64,000 nt of DNA from an uncultured Flavobacteriaceae bacterium. GTDB taxonomy: Bacteria > Bacteroidota > Bacteroidia > Flavobacteriales > Flavobacteriaceae. Made by a program: the position numbers and the translations under genes. Position 1 is the first letter of the stretch; every line of letters starts with the position of its first letter. Of the stretch, positions 49,206 to 58,627 are shown piece by piece. Under the pieces are notes generated by a model. The model ran no database searches. It saw only the letters and a program-made list of their open reading frames with translations, and was not told the DNA's origin. The stretch spans positions 1 through 64,000 of the forward strand of contig CANNAN010000008.1 of the NCBI GenBank assembly GCA_947502635.1, in the 5' to 3' direction.

Positions 49206-49410
49206 TTTTTTTATAATTTGAAGTAAACTTTTTTCAAAACCAATTCTATTATTTAAGCTATAGATTGGCGGTATCATATTATGTTACGTGTAATTTTTAT
49301 CTAATTTATTGATAAAAGATGATTGAATATCATTTAAAATTTATGACTTTGAAAATATTCATTATTGGGAAATTAACTAATATTTATATTAAGCCGTTCT
49401 ACGATTATTT

Positions 49411-49518
49411 TTAAAGGAAAACTAATTCCAACTTCTCGTTTATTGATTGTGTTCCTAATTTTTGATTCCGAAATTCCTTACTTACAATTACCTTGCCAAT
49501 CTTAGAGGTGTTAGAATC
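49411..49518 (-). pseudogene. Fragment of a GNAT acetyltransferase (ElaA-like)
   Basis: A 35-codon stretch reads TSKIGKVIVSKEFRNQKLGTQ and ends in a stop at 49411. It resembles motif A of GNAT enzymes (V-x-V-x-x-x-x-R-x-x-x-L-G). A TGA lies a few codons upstream, and no acetyltransferase N-terminus is seen. It is an isolated remnant in otherwise non-coding DNA (49206-49591). Confidence 0.4.
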
Positions 49519-49591
49519 CGTGCTCCCTCAAATCGAGTCTAATATTTGATTCTATGGTTTGCATTAATATAGGAATTCAAAAGGTATTATA

Positions 49592-50029
49592 TTATGTTAA
49601 AAAGGCAGAAATATTATTCCTGAAATTTTCTCCAATTGGGATTTCAATTGAGCCAATTTCAATATCATTTTTTGTGTAAGCAGTAATTTTATCCTTGTTA
49701 ATAATATAGGAACGATGCACTCTTATAAACCGATTGTCTAGCTTTTCTTCGAAAGACGAAATACTATGCTTAGTCATGCGATTTTCTCCCTCCAGATGAA
49801 TTTTAATATAATCTTTTAAGCTTTCAATATATAGAATGGACTTTAACTGTACTTTTACCTGTTTTCTGTCTTTTCTAATGTAAATAAAAGCATCTGTACT
49901 TACAGAATCGGTAACTGTAGGAACCGATACAGAACCTCCTTGCAAAGCTCTAAACTTTTCAATAGCGTTAAAAAAACGTTGAAACGTGATGGGTTTTAGA
50001 ATATAATCCACAGCATTAAATAGAAAGGT
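49592..50029 (-). pseudogene. Truncated LytTR response regulator (receiver domain lost)
   Basis: From codon 50029 the frame reads TFLFNAVDYILKPITFQRFFNAIEKF, the last strand and helix of a receiver domain. A linker and a complete LytTR DNA-binding domain follow (IYIRKDRKQVKVQL...RFIRVHRSYIINKDKI...IPIGENFRNNI). An in-frame TGA at 50030-50032 and loss of about 95 upstream residues show truncation, with the phospho-acceptor Asp missing. A GTG at 50011 could start a 139-residue LytTR-only protein, so residual DNA-binding activity cannot be excluded. Confidence 0.75.
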
Positions 50030-50397
50030 TCAATTTGGTAGTTACTATAGTGGGTACAGAAATCGCTTAAGTGCTTATCTACAATAGTAGATTAATGCCT
50101 TTAGCACGTTTGTGGTTGAGATACGAGCGTAATGGTATCGATTTAAAGGAATTAGGAAGTGATACATTTCATTTGGCAAGGTTTACTGGGGAGATTTTCT
50201 TTTCTAACCGATTAAACTGGACGACCTATGTACAGTATAATACACAGTTCGATAATTTTAATATAAATAGTCGCCTACAATGGGAGTATAAACCTTTGCC
50301 CTATATCTATTTGGTCGTTTCAGATGATTATAATCAGGACATTGTCCATAAAAATTGGGGAATAGCCTTTAAAATGAATTATAGATTTGATTTATAA
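50028..50397 (+). pseudogene. C-terminal fragment of a DUF5916-type outer-membrane protein
   Basis: The plus strand reads VQFGSYYSGYRNRLSAYLQ and stops at 50085. The adjacent frame from about 50071 continues YNSRLMPLARLWLRYERNGIDL...FSNRLNWTTYVQYNTQFDNFNINSRLQWEYKPLPYIYLV. This is the barrel end of DUF5916 (CBM9-like) proteins, broken by a frameshift and lacking the first 600 or so residues. Its 5' edge coincides with the broken edge of the LytTR gene, so one deletion probably removed parts of both. Confidence 0.7.
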
Positions 50398-50669
50398 GGA
50401 TTGATATTTGAGACCTAAAAATACTAGATCGGTTTGTAAATAAATTTCTATTCGCTATTTCTTTAGCTTTAACTATTTTTTTGTCCTTCCAGAGGTTTTG
50501 GTCAACCTATTTCAAGGAAGCACAAATTCCAAATGTTGGATAACAGTTTGAATTACCACTGTAGCCTAGCAACTACATCCAAACGCTCATAAACTTATAA
50601 ATTAAACAACTACAATAGTTAAAATGCCTAGCAGCTATTGTTTTTATTTTGTGTTGGGCACAGTTAATT
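50398..50669. other. Non-coding stretch with a small inverted repeat
   Basis: No gene is seen. CAATAG/CTATTG (around 50608-50636) can form a weak hairpin just upstream of the small membrane ORF. GTTGGGC follows at 50653-50659. Confidence 0.35.
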
Positions 50670-50810
50670 ATGATTAAAAGATTGCTAAAAGTTATATTAT
50701 TTATTCCTGCTTGCTTAATAGCTGCACCTTACTTGCCGATTGCAATAATAAAATGGATAATAACGGGGGATTTTCCAAATGCACCCATATATTATTTAAT
50801 TAAGTGGTAA
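50670..50810 (+). CDS. Small membrane protein, 46 aa
   Basis: ATG at 50670 opens MIKRLLKVILFIPACLIAAP and the ORF ends at TAA 50808-50810. The 46-residue product has a basic start, one hydrophobic segment (about 5-31) broken by prolines and a short polar tail ending YYLIKW. The amphipathic pattern and basic N-terminus look like a real small membrane protein. There is no recognised family and no perfect promoter box. It may belong to a small mobile cassette. Confidence 0.5.
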   Translation: MIKRLLKVILFIPACLIAAPYLPIAIIKWIITGDFPNAPIYYLIKW

Positions 50811-50871
50811 TTGTGTCTAGTAATGGTATATATATACTGGGCACATATATCTATTATAGACATCCAAATAC

Positions 50872-51267
50872 TTAACTGTTAAAGTTAGAAGTTTCAAGCA
50901 CCTCATAGTTTTTCATTATTAAGCTCCTTGAATCTGTCATACCCGCAAATTTCATAGCGTTCTTGTCTTGCATAAATGTTTTCTGAACTCGCTCAACATC
51001 TTCTTTACTTTTCCAAATAAAAATATCCATATAACCATCATCTGTTTTTAAAAATTGTCTACTAACTAGACCTTTACATTTAGAGCAATATTCTTTGTTA
51101 AATGCTTTTGAAGCCAATAAAAGTTCTTCGTGAGTTACATTTTTTGCTGCTTTGTAAGTGGTGATTTCTACTATCATTTTTGAATTATTTGTTTTAGTTG
51201 TACATGAACTAATAAATGCAAAAAAGATTATTGCGATAATAAATTTAGAGATATCCATTTTTGCCAT
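50872..51267 (-). CDS. Lipoprotein with ferredoxin-like (ABM-type) dimeric fold
   Basis: The 131-residue protein has a lipoprotein signal ending FISSC. The mature part IVEITTYKAAKNVTHEELLLASKAFNKEYCSKCKGLVSRQFLK...YMDIFIWKSKEDVERVQKTFM follows the antibiotic-biosynthesis-monooxygenase/dimeric alpha-beta barrel layout. A CSKC pair (about residues 61-64) stands out and could bind metal or form a disulfide. Function is unknown. Confidence 0.72.
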   Translation of the reverse strand: MAKMDISKFIIAIIFFAFISSCTTKTNNSKMIVEITTYKAAKNVTHEELLLASKAFNKEYCSKCKGLVSRQFLKTDDGYMDIFIWKSKEDVERVQKTFMQDKNAMKFAGMTDSRSLIMKNYEVLETSNFNS

Positions 51268-51306
51268 TTATTCAGAATTATTAGTGGCAAATCTACTTAT
51301 GCATTT

Positions 51307-51492
51307 TTAGGTAGAACAATAAGATAGTTTAAGAAAATTGTCTTTCAATGGTTGTTTTTTTCGAATTGCGCTTAAAAATTTAGGAGTGACACTAATATAT
51401 GAAGCAATTTGTACACTTGAAATGCGGCTTGATATACTTGGATGTTTTTTTAGAAAATAAAAGTGTCTTTCATGTGCCGTTAAACTTCTCTG
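51307..51492 (-). pseudogene. C-terminal fragment of a Crp/Fnr-type regulator
   Basis: An open stretch of 61 codons reads SLTAHERHFYFLKKHPSISS and then VQIASYISVTPKFLSAIRKK. It matches the end of the cyclic-nucleotide-binding helix and the winged-helix HTH of Bacteroidota Crp/Fnr regulators. A stop codon precedes it and the ligand-binding domain is absent. It is a remnant and not a working regulator. Confidence 0.65.
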
Positions 51493-51527
51493 TTAGAGAA
51501 CTCTTTTTTGTTGTTCAATAAACGTAG

Positions 51528-52175
51528 TTAGACATTATTGTGCAACGTATTTTTATTTCGTTTGTCAATTTCTATAGCTCTTTTATAAAAGTCTCTAAAT
51601 TCATTTTCATTATATTTTGCTCTCATTGCAGAAAGAACATCAGATAACCCCAAACTACACCAATCCCATAGCATTGTGTCAAAATTGTATTTATACATCT
51701 GTTTTTCGACTTCTCTTCTTAATTTTTCAATTTCTGTTTTTTCAATTCCGTTCTCATTTAATCTTTCTGAAATACGTTGTTCATTTTCTTTACTGAATTC
51801 AGTGTCGAGATATGGTTCCAAAATCCAATCCCAGTTCCAGCTATGTTCTGTCAATTTAATTTTATTGTTTTCAGCAAACTTTTTTAATTCTTCTTTTTTT
51901 TCTGCTGAAACAAAAACAATATCGTTAGTTAAATAAATTTTACAAACTCCAAAATTAACACTCATTGAATTAATTTCGTATGCTTTGATTAGCTTATTGG
52001 GATAAGCAATAGAAGGCTCAAAAGGATAGTCTGTTATTAATATTTCATTTTCTTTAATTTCAGACTTTCCAATTCCACAAAGTAAGTTTTTCATTTCATA
52101 TTTACTCGAATTAAAGAAAGCTCCTTTGGACTTTTCTTTTTTCTTTGATTTAAATATGTTTTTAATAAAGTTCAT
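51528..52175 (-). CDS. Hypothetical protein, 215 aa
   Basis: The protein has a basic N-terminus (MNFIKNIFKSKKKEKSKG) and an alpha/beta region with ILITDYPFEPSIAYPNKLIKAYEINSMSVNFGVCKIYLTNDIVFVSAEKK, which resembles a PH-like or small regulatory fold. A Trp-rich helical part follows: HSWNWDWILEPYLDTEFSKE...MLWDWCSLGLSDVLSAMRAKY. No family is recognised with confidence. It starts 25 bp after the GH18-like gene ends, so they may share a transcript. Confidence 0.7.
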   Translation of the reverse strand: MNFIKNIFKSKKKEKSKGAFFNSSKYEMKNLLCGIGKSEIKENEILITDYPFEPSIAYPNKLIKAYEINSMSVNFGVCKIYLTNDIVFVSAEKKEELKKFAENNKIKLTEHSWNWDWILEPYLDTEFSKENEQRISERLNENGIEKTEIEKLRREVEKQMYKYNFDTMLWDWCSLGLSDVLSAMRAKYNENEFRDFYKRAIEIDKRNKNTLHNNV

Positions 52176-52200
52176 AGTTTTCGCAGTTACCTATAAGCTG

Positions 52201-53445
52201 TTACTTGTAATGTAAAGAGTCGTTTTGCTCTTGTGAGAATTTGTCATATAGAAGATCCCATAGTTCAGAATATCCGTTATCATAGCCTAAAGCCCAAATA
52301 CCGACACCTCCTATTTTTTTATCTTTTATCCAATCATATTTAACGGATAATGATTTTGAGTCTTCAAAAAACAATTGTCTATAGGTATTGTTACTACTGT
52401 CTTTCATAATCAAATAACTAGAAGAACTCTTAGGGTCAAATTGAACAGGTATCTTTAAAGAATCAATATCAATTTTTCTTATTGATTTGTAACTTGGATG
52501 GGACCTAAATTTTGTAACATTAGCACCTGTTTTAGGACTTTTTGTGTACCATTCAGCTCCATAATAAGGCAATCCAGTAATTAATTTTTTAAGACGCACC
52601 CCTTTGTTTTCATAGTATCGAACCGATGCCTGAAGTCCATTTCCAAATTGCTTACTATTTGCAAGAGGGCTTACTGGTCCAGTAGTTTTGCTAAAACTAC
52701 CATAATAATCATACCCCATCAAAGTATAAAATTCGATGTATTGATCAATCTTCTTTATATCGAAAATGTTGTTCCAATCAATGGCATAGAGGCATAAGGA
52801 AACCATATAATCAGGGTTAGCTTGTTTCAATTTAGTAGATATCAAAATAATGAATTTTGTGAAATCCTCTTTGTTTTCTTTAGAAACACCTTCAAAATCA
52901 ATGTTGATACCATCTGCACTCCTGTATGCTAACAAATTAGAAAGACTATCTATTAAAGTGTTTTGTGCTTTTGGGTTTTTTAAAAATAGAGCATTGTTTT
53001 TACTGCCAAAATTAGAAACAGAAAGAAATATTTTACAACCATTAACCTTTGCACTATCAATTAATGCTGTAGTTTTCCATTGATGTATACTTTTATAATT
53101 ACCTGTTTCTGGTTTTACAGAATAAGAAAAATAGGAAATCCCCCAAAGCATAGGGAAATTATAATTTATATATGAAGAACCATTGGAATACAAATGCCAA
53201 CCAAATGTTCGATAATCACTGCTAACTTTTCCTTTTTTATATTGTATTTGTTTATAAGAAATATTATTTAAACTATCCCATTGCTTCTCAGAAGTAAAAT
53301 TTAAATCGCCAAAATTTTTCTCATGTAAATTTCGTTGACTAGTAAAATTGCTTTTGGAAACTGTTGGAAGGTTTTCATTTTTCTTGTCGCCATGACATCC
53401 ATAGAATAAAATTAATGGCACTATTATAATTAATAATATTCTCAT
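52201..53445 (-). CDS. Glycoside hydrolase family 18-like lipoprotein
   Basis: The 414-residue protein starts MRILLIIIVPLILFYGC with a lipobox Cys17. A TIM-barrel GH18 layout follows: KIFLSVSNFG (strand 3), SADGINIDFEG (strand 4, catalytic DxxxxDxE pattern, about 178-185), FYTLMGYDYYG (strand 6), KLITGLPYYGAEW and GVGIWALGYDNGYSELWDLL. This is the YaaH/chitinase-like branch, expected to cut beta-1,4 GlcNAc linkages in chitin or peptidoglycan at the envelope. An in-frame ATG at 53505 would bury the lipoprotein signal and is not preferred. Confidence 0.9.
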   Translation of the reverse strand: MRILLIIIVPLILFYGCHGDKKNENLPTVSKSNFTSQRNLHEKNFGDLNFTSEKQWDSLNNISYKQIQYKKGKVSSDYRTFGWHLYSNGSSYINYNFPMLWGISYFSYSVKPETGNYKSIHQWKTTALIDSAKVNGCKIFLSVSNFGSKNNALFLKNPKAQNTLIDSLSNLLAYRSADGINIDFEGVSKENKEDFTKFIILISTKLKQANPDYMVSLCLYAIDWNNIFDIKKIDQYIEFYTLMGYDYYGSFSKTTGPVSPLANSKQFGNGLQASVRYYENKGVRLKKLITGLPYYGAEWYTKSPKTGANVTKFRSHPSYKSIRKIDIDSLKIPVQFDPKSSSSYLIMKDSSNNTYRQLFFEDSKSLSVKYDWIKDKKIGGVGIWALGYDNGYSELWDLLYDKFSQEQNDSLHYK

Positions 53446-53605
53446 TAAGATTTTGTGTAACTGTTTATGTAAGTACTTTATTTCGGATGGGGTATTGCTA
53501 AACATAAATATTATACTTTTATTTTTCTCATAATCGCCAAAGTTTTCGAATAGTCTTAAACCGATCTAATTATTTCATACATTTTTTGTTGCATATTATT
53601 TTTGT

Positions 53606-53794
53606 TTATTTTTTTAAGAAATCTCCATCTATAATTAATAGTTTTACTCCATTTTTAGCAATTGAGCGATGACAACTCAGTTCATCAGAAACAATATATG
53701 TCATTCCTTTTGTAAGCTCAAATTTTTCATCATTTTTTAATTCACTTATAAATATAGCTATATTCTTACTGTAGTTGATTTGGTATTGTATCAA
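53606..53794 (-). CDS. Small hypothetical protein, 62 aa
   Basis: The reading frame MIQYQINYSKNIAIFISELK...LTKGMTYIVSDELSCHRS...GVKLLIIDGDFLKK is beta-rich and looks like the C-terminal part of a cupin-like barrel (His-containing turn then a hydrophobic strand). No promoter is obvious. It may be a real small protein or a remnant. Confidence 0.4.
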   Translation of the reverse strand: MIQYQINYSKNIAIFISELKNDEKFELTKGMTYIVSDELSCHRSIAKNGVKLLIIDGDFLKK

Positions 53795-53999
53795 TTTTAT
53801 TATTTTTAAGAAATAATTTAACTGAGGACTTTGTAAATATTAAATATTTGAAGGCTAATGTATTTAATACTGTATATTCATGTCGAGGTATGATGTGAAA
53901 CTCATTATAAATTGGGTAAGAATTGAAAGATTGCAACTGTGGTATGCCTTGAGTCTTTCAACTGTCAAGATAGGCTATAATGAAAAGAGGAATGAAAAT

Positions 54000-54680
54000 A
54001 TGTTTAAACACAACCACCCATACAAACCATTTATACAAAACGATACAACAAAACTAATAGTTGGAACATTACCACCACCACGATTTACAACTGGAGAACT
54101 TTTAGAAAAGGATGTTAATTTTTGTTACGGAAGTTATTACAATTCGTTGTGGTTGTTTATTGATAAGATTCATGGATTAAATTTACGTTATGATAACTCT
54201 CAGGAAGCTATAGAACAACGCAAACAGTTTTTAATTAAAAATAAAATTGGTGTTTGTGATATTGTTGAAAGTGCCGAACGTGAAAAAATTGATGCTTCCG
54301 ATTTAGGGATGCAAAACATAAAACTACGGGATGTTATTGATTATTTAAAACAGTATCCAAATATAGATACCTTATTATTTACGGGAGGCAACAGTAAAAA
54401 TGGCCCAGAATATTTCTTTAGAAAGCATATAAAAGATTATAATATAAAATTAGAATTAGTTTCAAACGAAATTCCACGAATTCATCAATTTGTCATTCCT
54501 AACAAGGCGCGGGAATTTGTTCAAGAGAAACGTACTATTAAAACGGTGTCTTTAACCTCTGGGTCTGGAGCAGCTAATATTTCAATAAGTAGAATTCCTT
54601 TGTATAAACAGTTAAAAGCTAAAAACCCTAAATTCAATACGTTTGATTTTAGGGTGATGCAGTATAGTGCGTTTTTCTAA
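54000..54680 (+). CDS. Uracil-DNA glycosylase-superfamily protein
   Basis: The 226-residue protein resembles the UDG-like/mismatch-specific glycosylase group: LIVGTLPPPRF (a GxxPPxR variant of the water-activating motif), NFCYGSYYNSLW, KIGVCDIVESAEREKIDASDLGMQNIKLRDVIDYL, and LLFTGGNSKNGPEYFFRKH. A C-terminal TVSLTSGSGAANISI corresponds to the DNA-intercalating loop region (LxSxSxAN). The ATG at 54000 is chosen. The longer frame from 53880 adds 40 residues of unlikely composition. Confidence 0.82.
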   Translation: MFKHNHPYKPFIQNDTTKLIVGTLPPPRFTTGELLEKDVNFCYGSYYNSLWLFIDKIHGLNLRYDNSQEAIEQRKQFLIKNKIGVCDIVESAEREKIDASDLGMQNIKLRDVIDYLKQYPNIDTLLFTGGNSKNGPEYFFRKHIKDYNIKLELVSNEIPRIHQFVIPNKAREFVQEKRTIKTVSLTSGSGAANISISRIPLYKQLKAKNPKFNTFDFRVMQYSAFF

Positions 54681-54783
54681 GGTTTTTAATCAGAAATTAG
54701 CAAACGAACAACTAAAATGGGTTAAGTAAAAAGCAGCAATTTCTCACTGCACCCGAAATGACAATTATTTAAAGAGTAGTTTG

Positions 54784-56637
54784 TTAATCTTTGTTGAAAG
54801 CCAATAAATCATCAATGGTATTGGCCGTAACCGAATGATAATTTGATCTTGCTTTATTATAAATAGCTAAAGCAGCATCCGTTTTATTATTCCTTTTAAA
54901 GGCTTTATAAATGGTAGAAACATACCAGCGTCTACCTACTTTAATTAGAAAATCTTCAATTTTAGCATCAATATTATTTCCGTGATAATCGTGATTAATA
55001 GCTTGTTCATACCAAACCATAGCAATGTATGAATTGTTAGAGTTGGTTAAATTGAAAGCAGCATCAATCATGGTTAAATGCTCCGTTTTAATATCGCTAG
55101 GAAAATTTCGAACAAAATGTACCCATTCTTGAGTCGTCCAACCTTTAGTAAGTGCTTCATCAACCATATTGGTCTTAACAAACTGCTGAATTGTTTTTTC
55201 GACCGTTTCGAATTTATCTGAAGAAATTATAGCTTGATTATCAGGAATACCTGCGTTATAAATCCATTCATCTGTATTAAATGTAATGCTATATTTTTCT
55301 AATAAGTTTTTATTTAAAAACGCAACGAATTTTTCGGTATTGATTGTTGAGAATGCATGTTTTTTAAAATAGCTTTTTAAGAACGTATCAAATTTTTCAC
55401 GACCTACGGTTTCTTCTAATGTTCTTAAAAAGAGATAGCCCTTATCGTATGCAATGCTATTCATCCCATCATCAGGGTTGCGTCCCTTTAAATTAAGTTT
55501 TAGTTTCGTGTCTTCTGGAGATTCTTTAAAACCTGCTATTTCTTCTTCTAAATCTTGTCTTCCAATGCGAGCCAGCATATTGGCTCTGTCTTTACCGTAA
55601 AGCGCTTCCATAATACGCATTTCAAAGTATACAGTAAACCCTTCATTAAGCCAAAAATCATCCCAAGTGGCATTGGTTACTAAATTTCCAGACCAGGAGT
55701 GTGCTAATTCATGAGCAATAAGCGACGTTAAACTTTTATCACCTGCAATAACTGTAGGTGTGGCAAAGGTTAATCGCGGATTTTCCATACCTCCAAAAGG
55801 GAAACTAGGCGGTAACACAATAACATCAAATTGTTCCCAGGCATAGGTTCCGTACAAAGCTTCGGCAGAAGCGACCATGTTTTCCATATCTGAAAACTCA
55901 TAATGTGCCTTTTCTACCATAGATTTTTCGGCATAAATACCTGTTCGGTTACTAATAGCTTTATATTCAATATCTCCAACGGCAAGTGCTATTAAATAAG
56001 GAGAAATAGGCTGTGTCATTTTAAAAGTATAATGACCGTCTGATGTTTTTGTTTTTGGGTTTTCGGCACTCATAACCGCCATTAATTGTGATGGTACGTG
56101 TACTTTGGCGTTGTAAGTAATTCTAATTTGCGGACTGTCTTGAATAGGAATCCAGGTTCGTGTTAAAATAGCTTGTCCTTGTGTGAATAAAAAAGGATGT
56201 ACTTTATCTGCGGTTTGTTGAGGTTTTAACCATTGTAAAGCCTCTGTTTTATGGGTGGTTTTATAAAAAACAGTGATTTGTTTGGTGCTTTTGTTGATAT
56301 CAATTTTTAATGGATTACCTAACTGTTCATCAAAATTACCTAAAGAAAAAGTGGTGTCTTTTCCATCAGCTTGAACATTTTCAATGGTTAAAAATTTTGA
56401 ATCAAGAATAATTTGAGAAGCTTCGTTATTTTCGATTAAGTATGAGGCTTTACCTTGTATAATTTCGTTGTCAAAATTAACATTGATATCCAAATCCATG
56501 TGAGTAATAACAGCTTCGTTTGGTTGAGAAAAAGAATGTGGTTCTTCAATATAACTTGGAATAGGTTTATGTTGCTTTTTTGAACAGCTTGAAATTAAAA
56601 GGATTAAACACCCTAATACTAATGCAATTTTTTTCAT
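54784..56637 (-). CDS. M1 family aminopeptidase, lipoprotein
   Basis: The 617-residue protein has a lipobox LISSC (Cys18), a beta-sandwich N-terminal domain, and the exopeptidase motif FGGMENP (281-287). The zinc site is HELAH (309-313) with Glu332 as third ligand (WLNEGFTVYFE). A helical C-terminal domain resembles leukotriene A4 hydrolase. It should remove N-terminal residues from peptides in the periplasm or at the surface. It is divergent from the DEAD-box helicase. Confidence 0.95.
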   Translation of the reverse strand: MKKIALVLGCLILLISSCSKKQHKPIPSYIEEPHSFSQPNEAVITHMDLDINVNFDNEIIQGKASYLIENNEASQIILDSKFLTIENVQADGKDTTFSLGNFDEQLGNPLKIDINKSTKQITVFYKTTHKTEALQWLKPQQTADKVHPFLFTQGQAILTRTWIPIQDSPQIRITYNAKVHVPSQLMAVMSAENPKTKTSDGHYTFKMTQPISPYLIALAVGDIEYKAISNRTGIYAEKSMVEKAHYEFSDMENMVASAEALYGTYAWEQFDVIVLPPSFPFGGMENPRLTFATPTVIAGDKSLTSLIAHELAHSWSGNLVTNATWDDFWLNEGFTVYFEMRIMEALYGKDRANMLARIGRQDLEEEIAGFKESPEDTKLKLNLKGRNPDDGMNSIAYDKGYLFLRTLEETVGREKFDTFLKSYFKKHAFSTINTEKFVAFLNKNLLEKYSITFNTDEWIYNAGIPDNQAIISSDKFETVEKTIQQFVKTNMVDEALTKGWTTQEWVHFVRNFPSDIKTEHLTMIDAAFNLTNSNNSYIAMVWYEQAINHDYHGNNIDAKIEDFLIKVGRRWYVSTIYKAFKRNNKTDAALAIYNKARSNYHSVTANTIDDLLAFNKD

Positions 56638-56725
56638 ATTGAAATTTAATAGTTTTAAGCGAAGAACGAAGTTAGTTGTTTTTCTTTTAAAATAAATAAT
56701 AAAAGGTCGTGGAGAAAATTAGCTG

Positions 56726-56733
56726 TACATTTG
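56726..56733 (+). promoter_or_regulatory. -7 promoter box for rhlE
   Basis: TACATTTG (TAnnTTTG) lies 81 bp before the chosen ATG at 56815, between divergent genes. Confidence 0.5.
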
Positions 56734-56814
56734 CGGCTTAATTAAAAGAGGTGATGTTTAATTTATAAGTTGTCATCTCATATACCTAAAAAAAGGGATT
56801 ACCAAACAATTTAT

Positions 56815-58113
56815 ATGTCATTTAACTCATTAGGCCTATCTCAAGCCTTACTAAAAGCGATTAGTAAAAAAGGATACACAACGCCATCACCTATACAACA
56901 AAAAGCAATTCCACCTATTTTAGAAGGGAAAGATGTTTTGGCTTCTGCGCAGACAGGAACAGGAAAAACAGCTGGTTTTACATTACCACTTTTACATATT
57001 CTTTCTGAAAATCCTAAGGAAAAATATAGACCCATACGTGCTTTGATTTTAACTCCAACAAGAGAATTAGCAGCACAAGTGTATGCTAATGTTAAAGAGT
57101 ATAGCGAATTTTTAAATCTACGAAGTGCTGTGATTTTTGGTGGTGTAAACCAGAAACCTCAGGTAGCAACAATTCGTCAAGGAATTGATGTTTTAGTGGC
57201 TACACCAGGGCGTTTATTAGATTTAGAAAGTCAGGGTTTATTATCACTAAAAAGAGTTGAAATTTTTGTTTTAGATGAAGCAGATCGCATGTTGGACATG
57301 GGGTTTTTGCGTGATATAGAACGTGTTATAAAAATGATACCGCCTAGAAGACAAAATTTGATGTTTTCAGCAACGTTTTCAAAGGATATAAAAAAATTAG
57401 CACATGGTATTTTGAGTCATCCAGTGCAAGTAGAAGCGGAACCAGAGAATACAACTGTTGATGCTATTAGTCAGAAAGTGTACCGTGTTGCTAAAGGTTT
57501 AAAAACAGGATTAATTATTAAATTAATTTCTGATGGTAATTGGAAGCAAGTACTCGTTTTTACGCGTACTAAGCATGGAGCAAACAAGCTTTGTAAAAAA
57601 ATGGTGAGTTCTAATATTAGCGCAGCAGCCATTCATGGTAATAAAAGTCAGGGTGCTAGAACAAAAGCATTAGCTGGATTTAAAAATGGAAGTATTCGTG
57701 TTTTGGTAGCAACAGATATTGCGGCTCGAGGATTAGATATTCCACTATTACCACACGTTATCAATTTTGAGTTGCCTAATATTTCTGAAGATTATGTACA
57801 TAGAATTGGTAGAACAGGTAGAGCAGGAGCTAAGGGAGAAGCCTTGTCGTTAGTTAGTGCCGATGAAATAACGTATTTACGTGGTATTGAAAAGTTGATA
57901 GATATAAAACTTCCTGTAGAAATTATTGAAGGTTTTGAGCCAGACCCCAACGCTTCAACTGTTCCTGAAAAAAGGCAACAGCGTGGTGGCGGAAATAATA
58001 AACCTAGAAATCATTCTGGTTCTAGGAATTCAAATGCTGATGGACAAAAAAGTAATAATTCTAGACGTCCCAAGAGAAGTAACGACAGACGTAATAGTGA
58101 TAGAAGACGTTAG
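56815..58113 (+). CDS. rhlE: DEAD-box RNA helicase, RhlE type
   Basis: The 432-residue protein has the Q motif ([27 protein letters not shown]), Walker [54 protein letters not shown] and [11 protein letters not shown] Gly/Asn/Arg-rich C-terminal tail (about 385-432) likely binds RNA. It unwinds RNA in ribosome assembly or decay. The ATG at 56815 (MSFNSLGL) is preferred over a TTG at 56770. Confidence 0.95.
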   Translation: MSFNSLGLSQALLKAISKKGYTTPSPIQQKAIPPILEGKDVLASAQTGTGKTAGFTLPLLHILSENPKEKYRPIRALILTPTRELAAQVYANVKEYSEFLNLRSAVIFGGVNQKPQVATIRQGIDVLVATPGRLLDLESQGLLSLKRVEIFVLDEADRMLDMGFLRDIERVIKMIPPRRQNLMFSATFSKDIKKLAHGILSHPVQVEAEPENTTVDAISQKVYRVAKGLKTGLIIKLISDGNWKQVLVFTRTKHGANKLCKKMVSSNISAAAIHGNKSQGARTKALAGFKNGSIRVLVATDIAARGLDIPLLPHVINFELPNISEDYVHRIGRTGRAGAKGEALSLVSADEITYLRGIEKLIDIKLPVEIIEGFEPDPNASTVPEKRQQRGGGNNKPRNHSGSRNSNADGQKSNNSRRPKRSNDRRNSDRRR

Positions 58114-58118
58114 ATGGC

Positions 58119-58328
58119 ATGCAGAAAATTCTAAGAGATAAAATTATTGAGGTTTGTAATAAAAAAATAAAAGAGAAAGGCTCCAACGTCGGTTTGTCTT
58201 TCTATGCTTTTTTTGCAAATAAAAATGATAATCCTGAGTTACTTATGGAAGCTGCAACTTGGTGGATTATGGAACACAAGCTCGATCATTTTGAAAAAGC
58301 TGTAAAGATTAAAAGTTTAGTAGAATAA
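58119..58328 (+). CDS. Small protein, probably DUF6500 family
   Basis: The 69-residue protein reads KIIEVCNKKIKEKGSNVGLS then FYAFFANKNDNPELLMEAA and WWIMEHKLDHFEKAVKIKSL. This is a compact helical protein that I associate tentatively with DUF6500. It lies 5 bp after rhlE and 43 bp before the VF530 gene, so it is part of a three-gene unit. Function is unknown. Confidence 0.7.
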   Translation: MQKILRDKIIEVCNKKIKEKGSNVGLSFYAFFANKNDNPELLMEAATWWIMEHKLDHFEKAVKIKSLVE

Positions 58329-58371
58329 TTTAAAGACACAAGTCTTGATTGCACTCGACTCAATATAAAAA

Positions 58372-58596
58372 ATGGAACAACCTAATAATCCATTACATGG
58401 TGTAAAGCTAGAACAAATCATTAACGATTTGGTAGCCCATTATGGTTGGGAATATATGGGGTACACTATAAAAATTAAATGCTTTACAGACAACCCTTCA
58501 GTAAAATCGAGTTTAAAGTTTTTGAGACGTACACCTTGGGCACGGACTAAAGTGGAAGCGATGTATTTGCATATGCTGAAGCAAAAAAAGCTGTGA
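58372..58596 (+). CDS. VF530 family DNA-binding-like protein
   Basis: The 74-residue protein matches the VF530/DUF2132 pattern: [25 protein letters not shown], then [31 protein letters not shown]. The fold is a small helical one known from a Vibrio structure with a proposed DNA-binding role. It is last in the rhlE unit. Confidence 0.85.
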   Translation: MEQPNNPLHGVKLEQIINDLVAHYGWEYMGYTIKIKCFTDNPSVKSSLKFLRRTPWARTKVEAMYLHMLKQKKL

Positions 58597-58627
58597 TTTA
58601 TTTAAGTTCGTTATGATCATTGAATTT

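Noticed and set aside
50653-50659. GTTGGGC, like the R' core of an integron attC site, just before the 46-aa ORF
   Set aside because: No matching RYYYAAC partner with L'/L'' pairing was found at the right distance, and no integrase is present; a 7-base match is weak.
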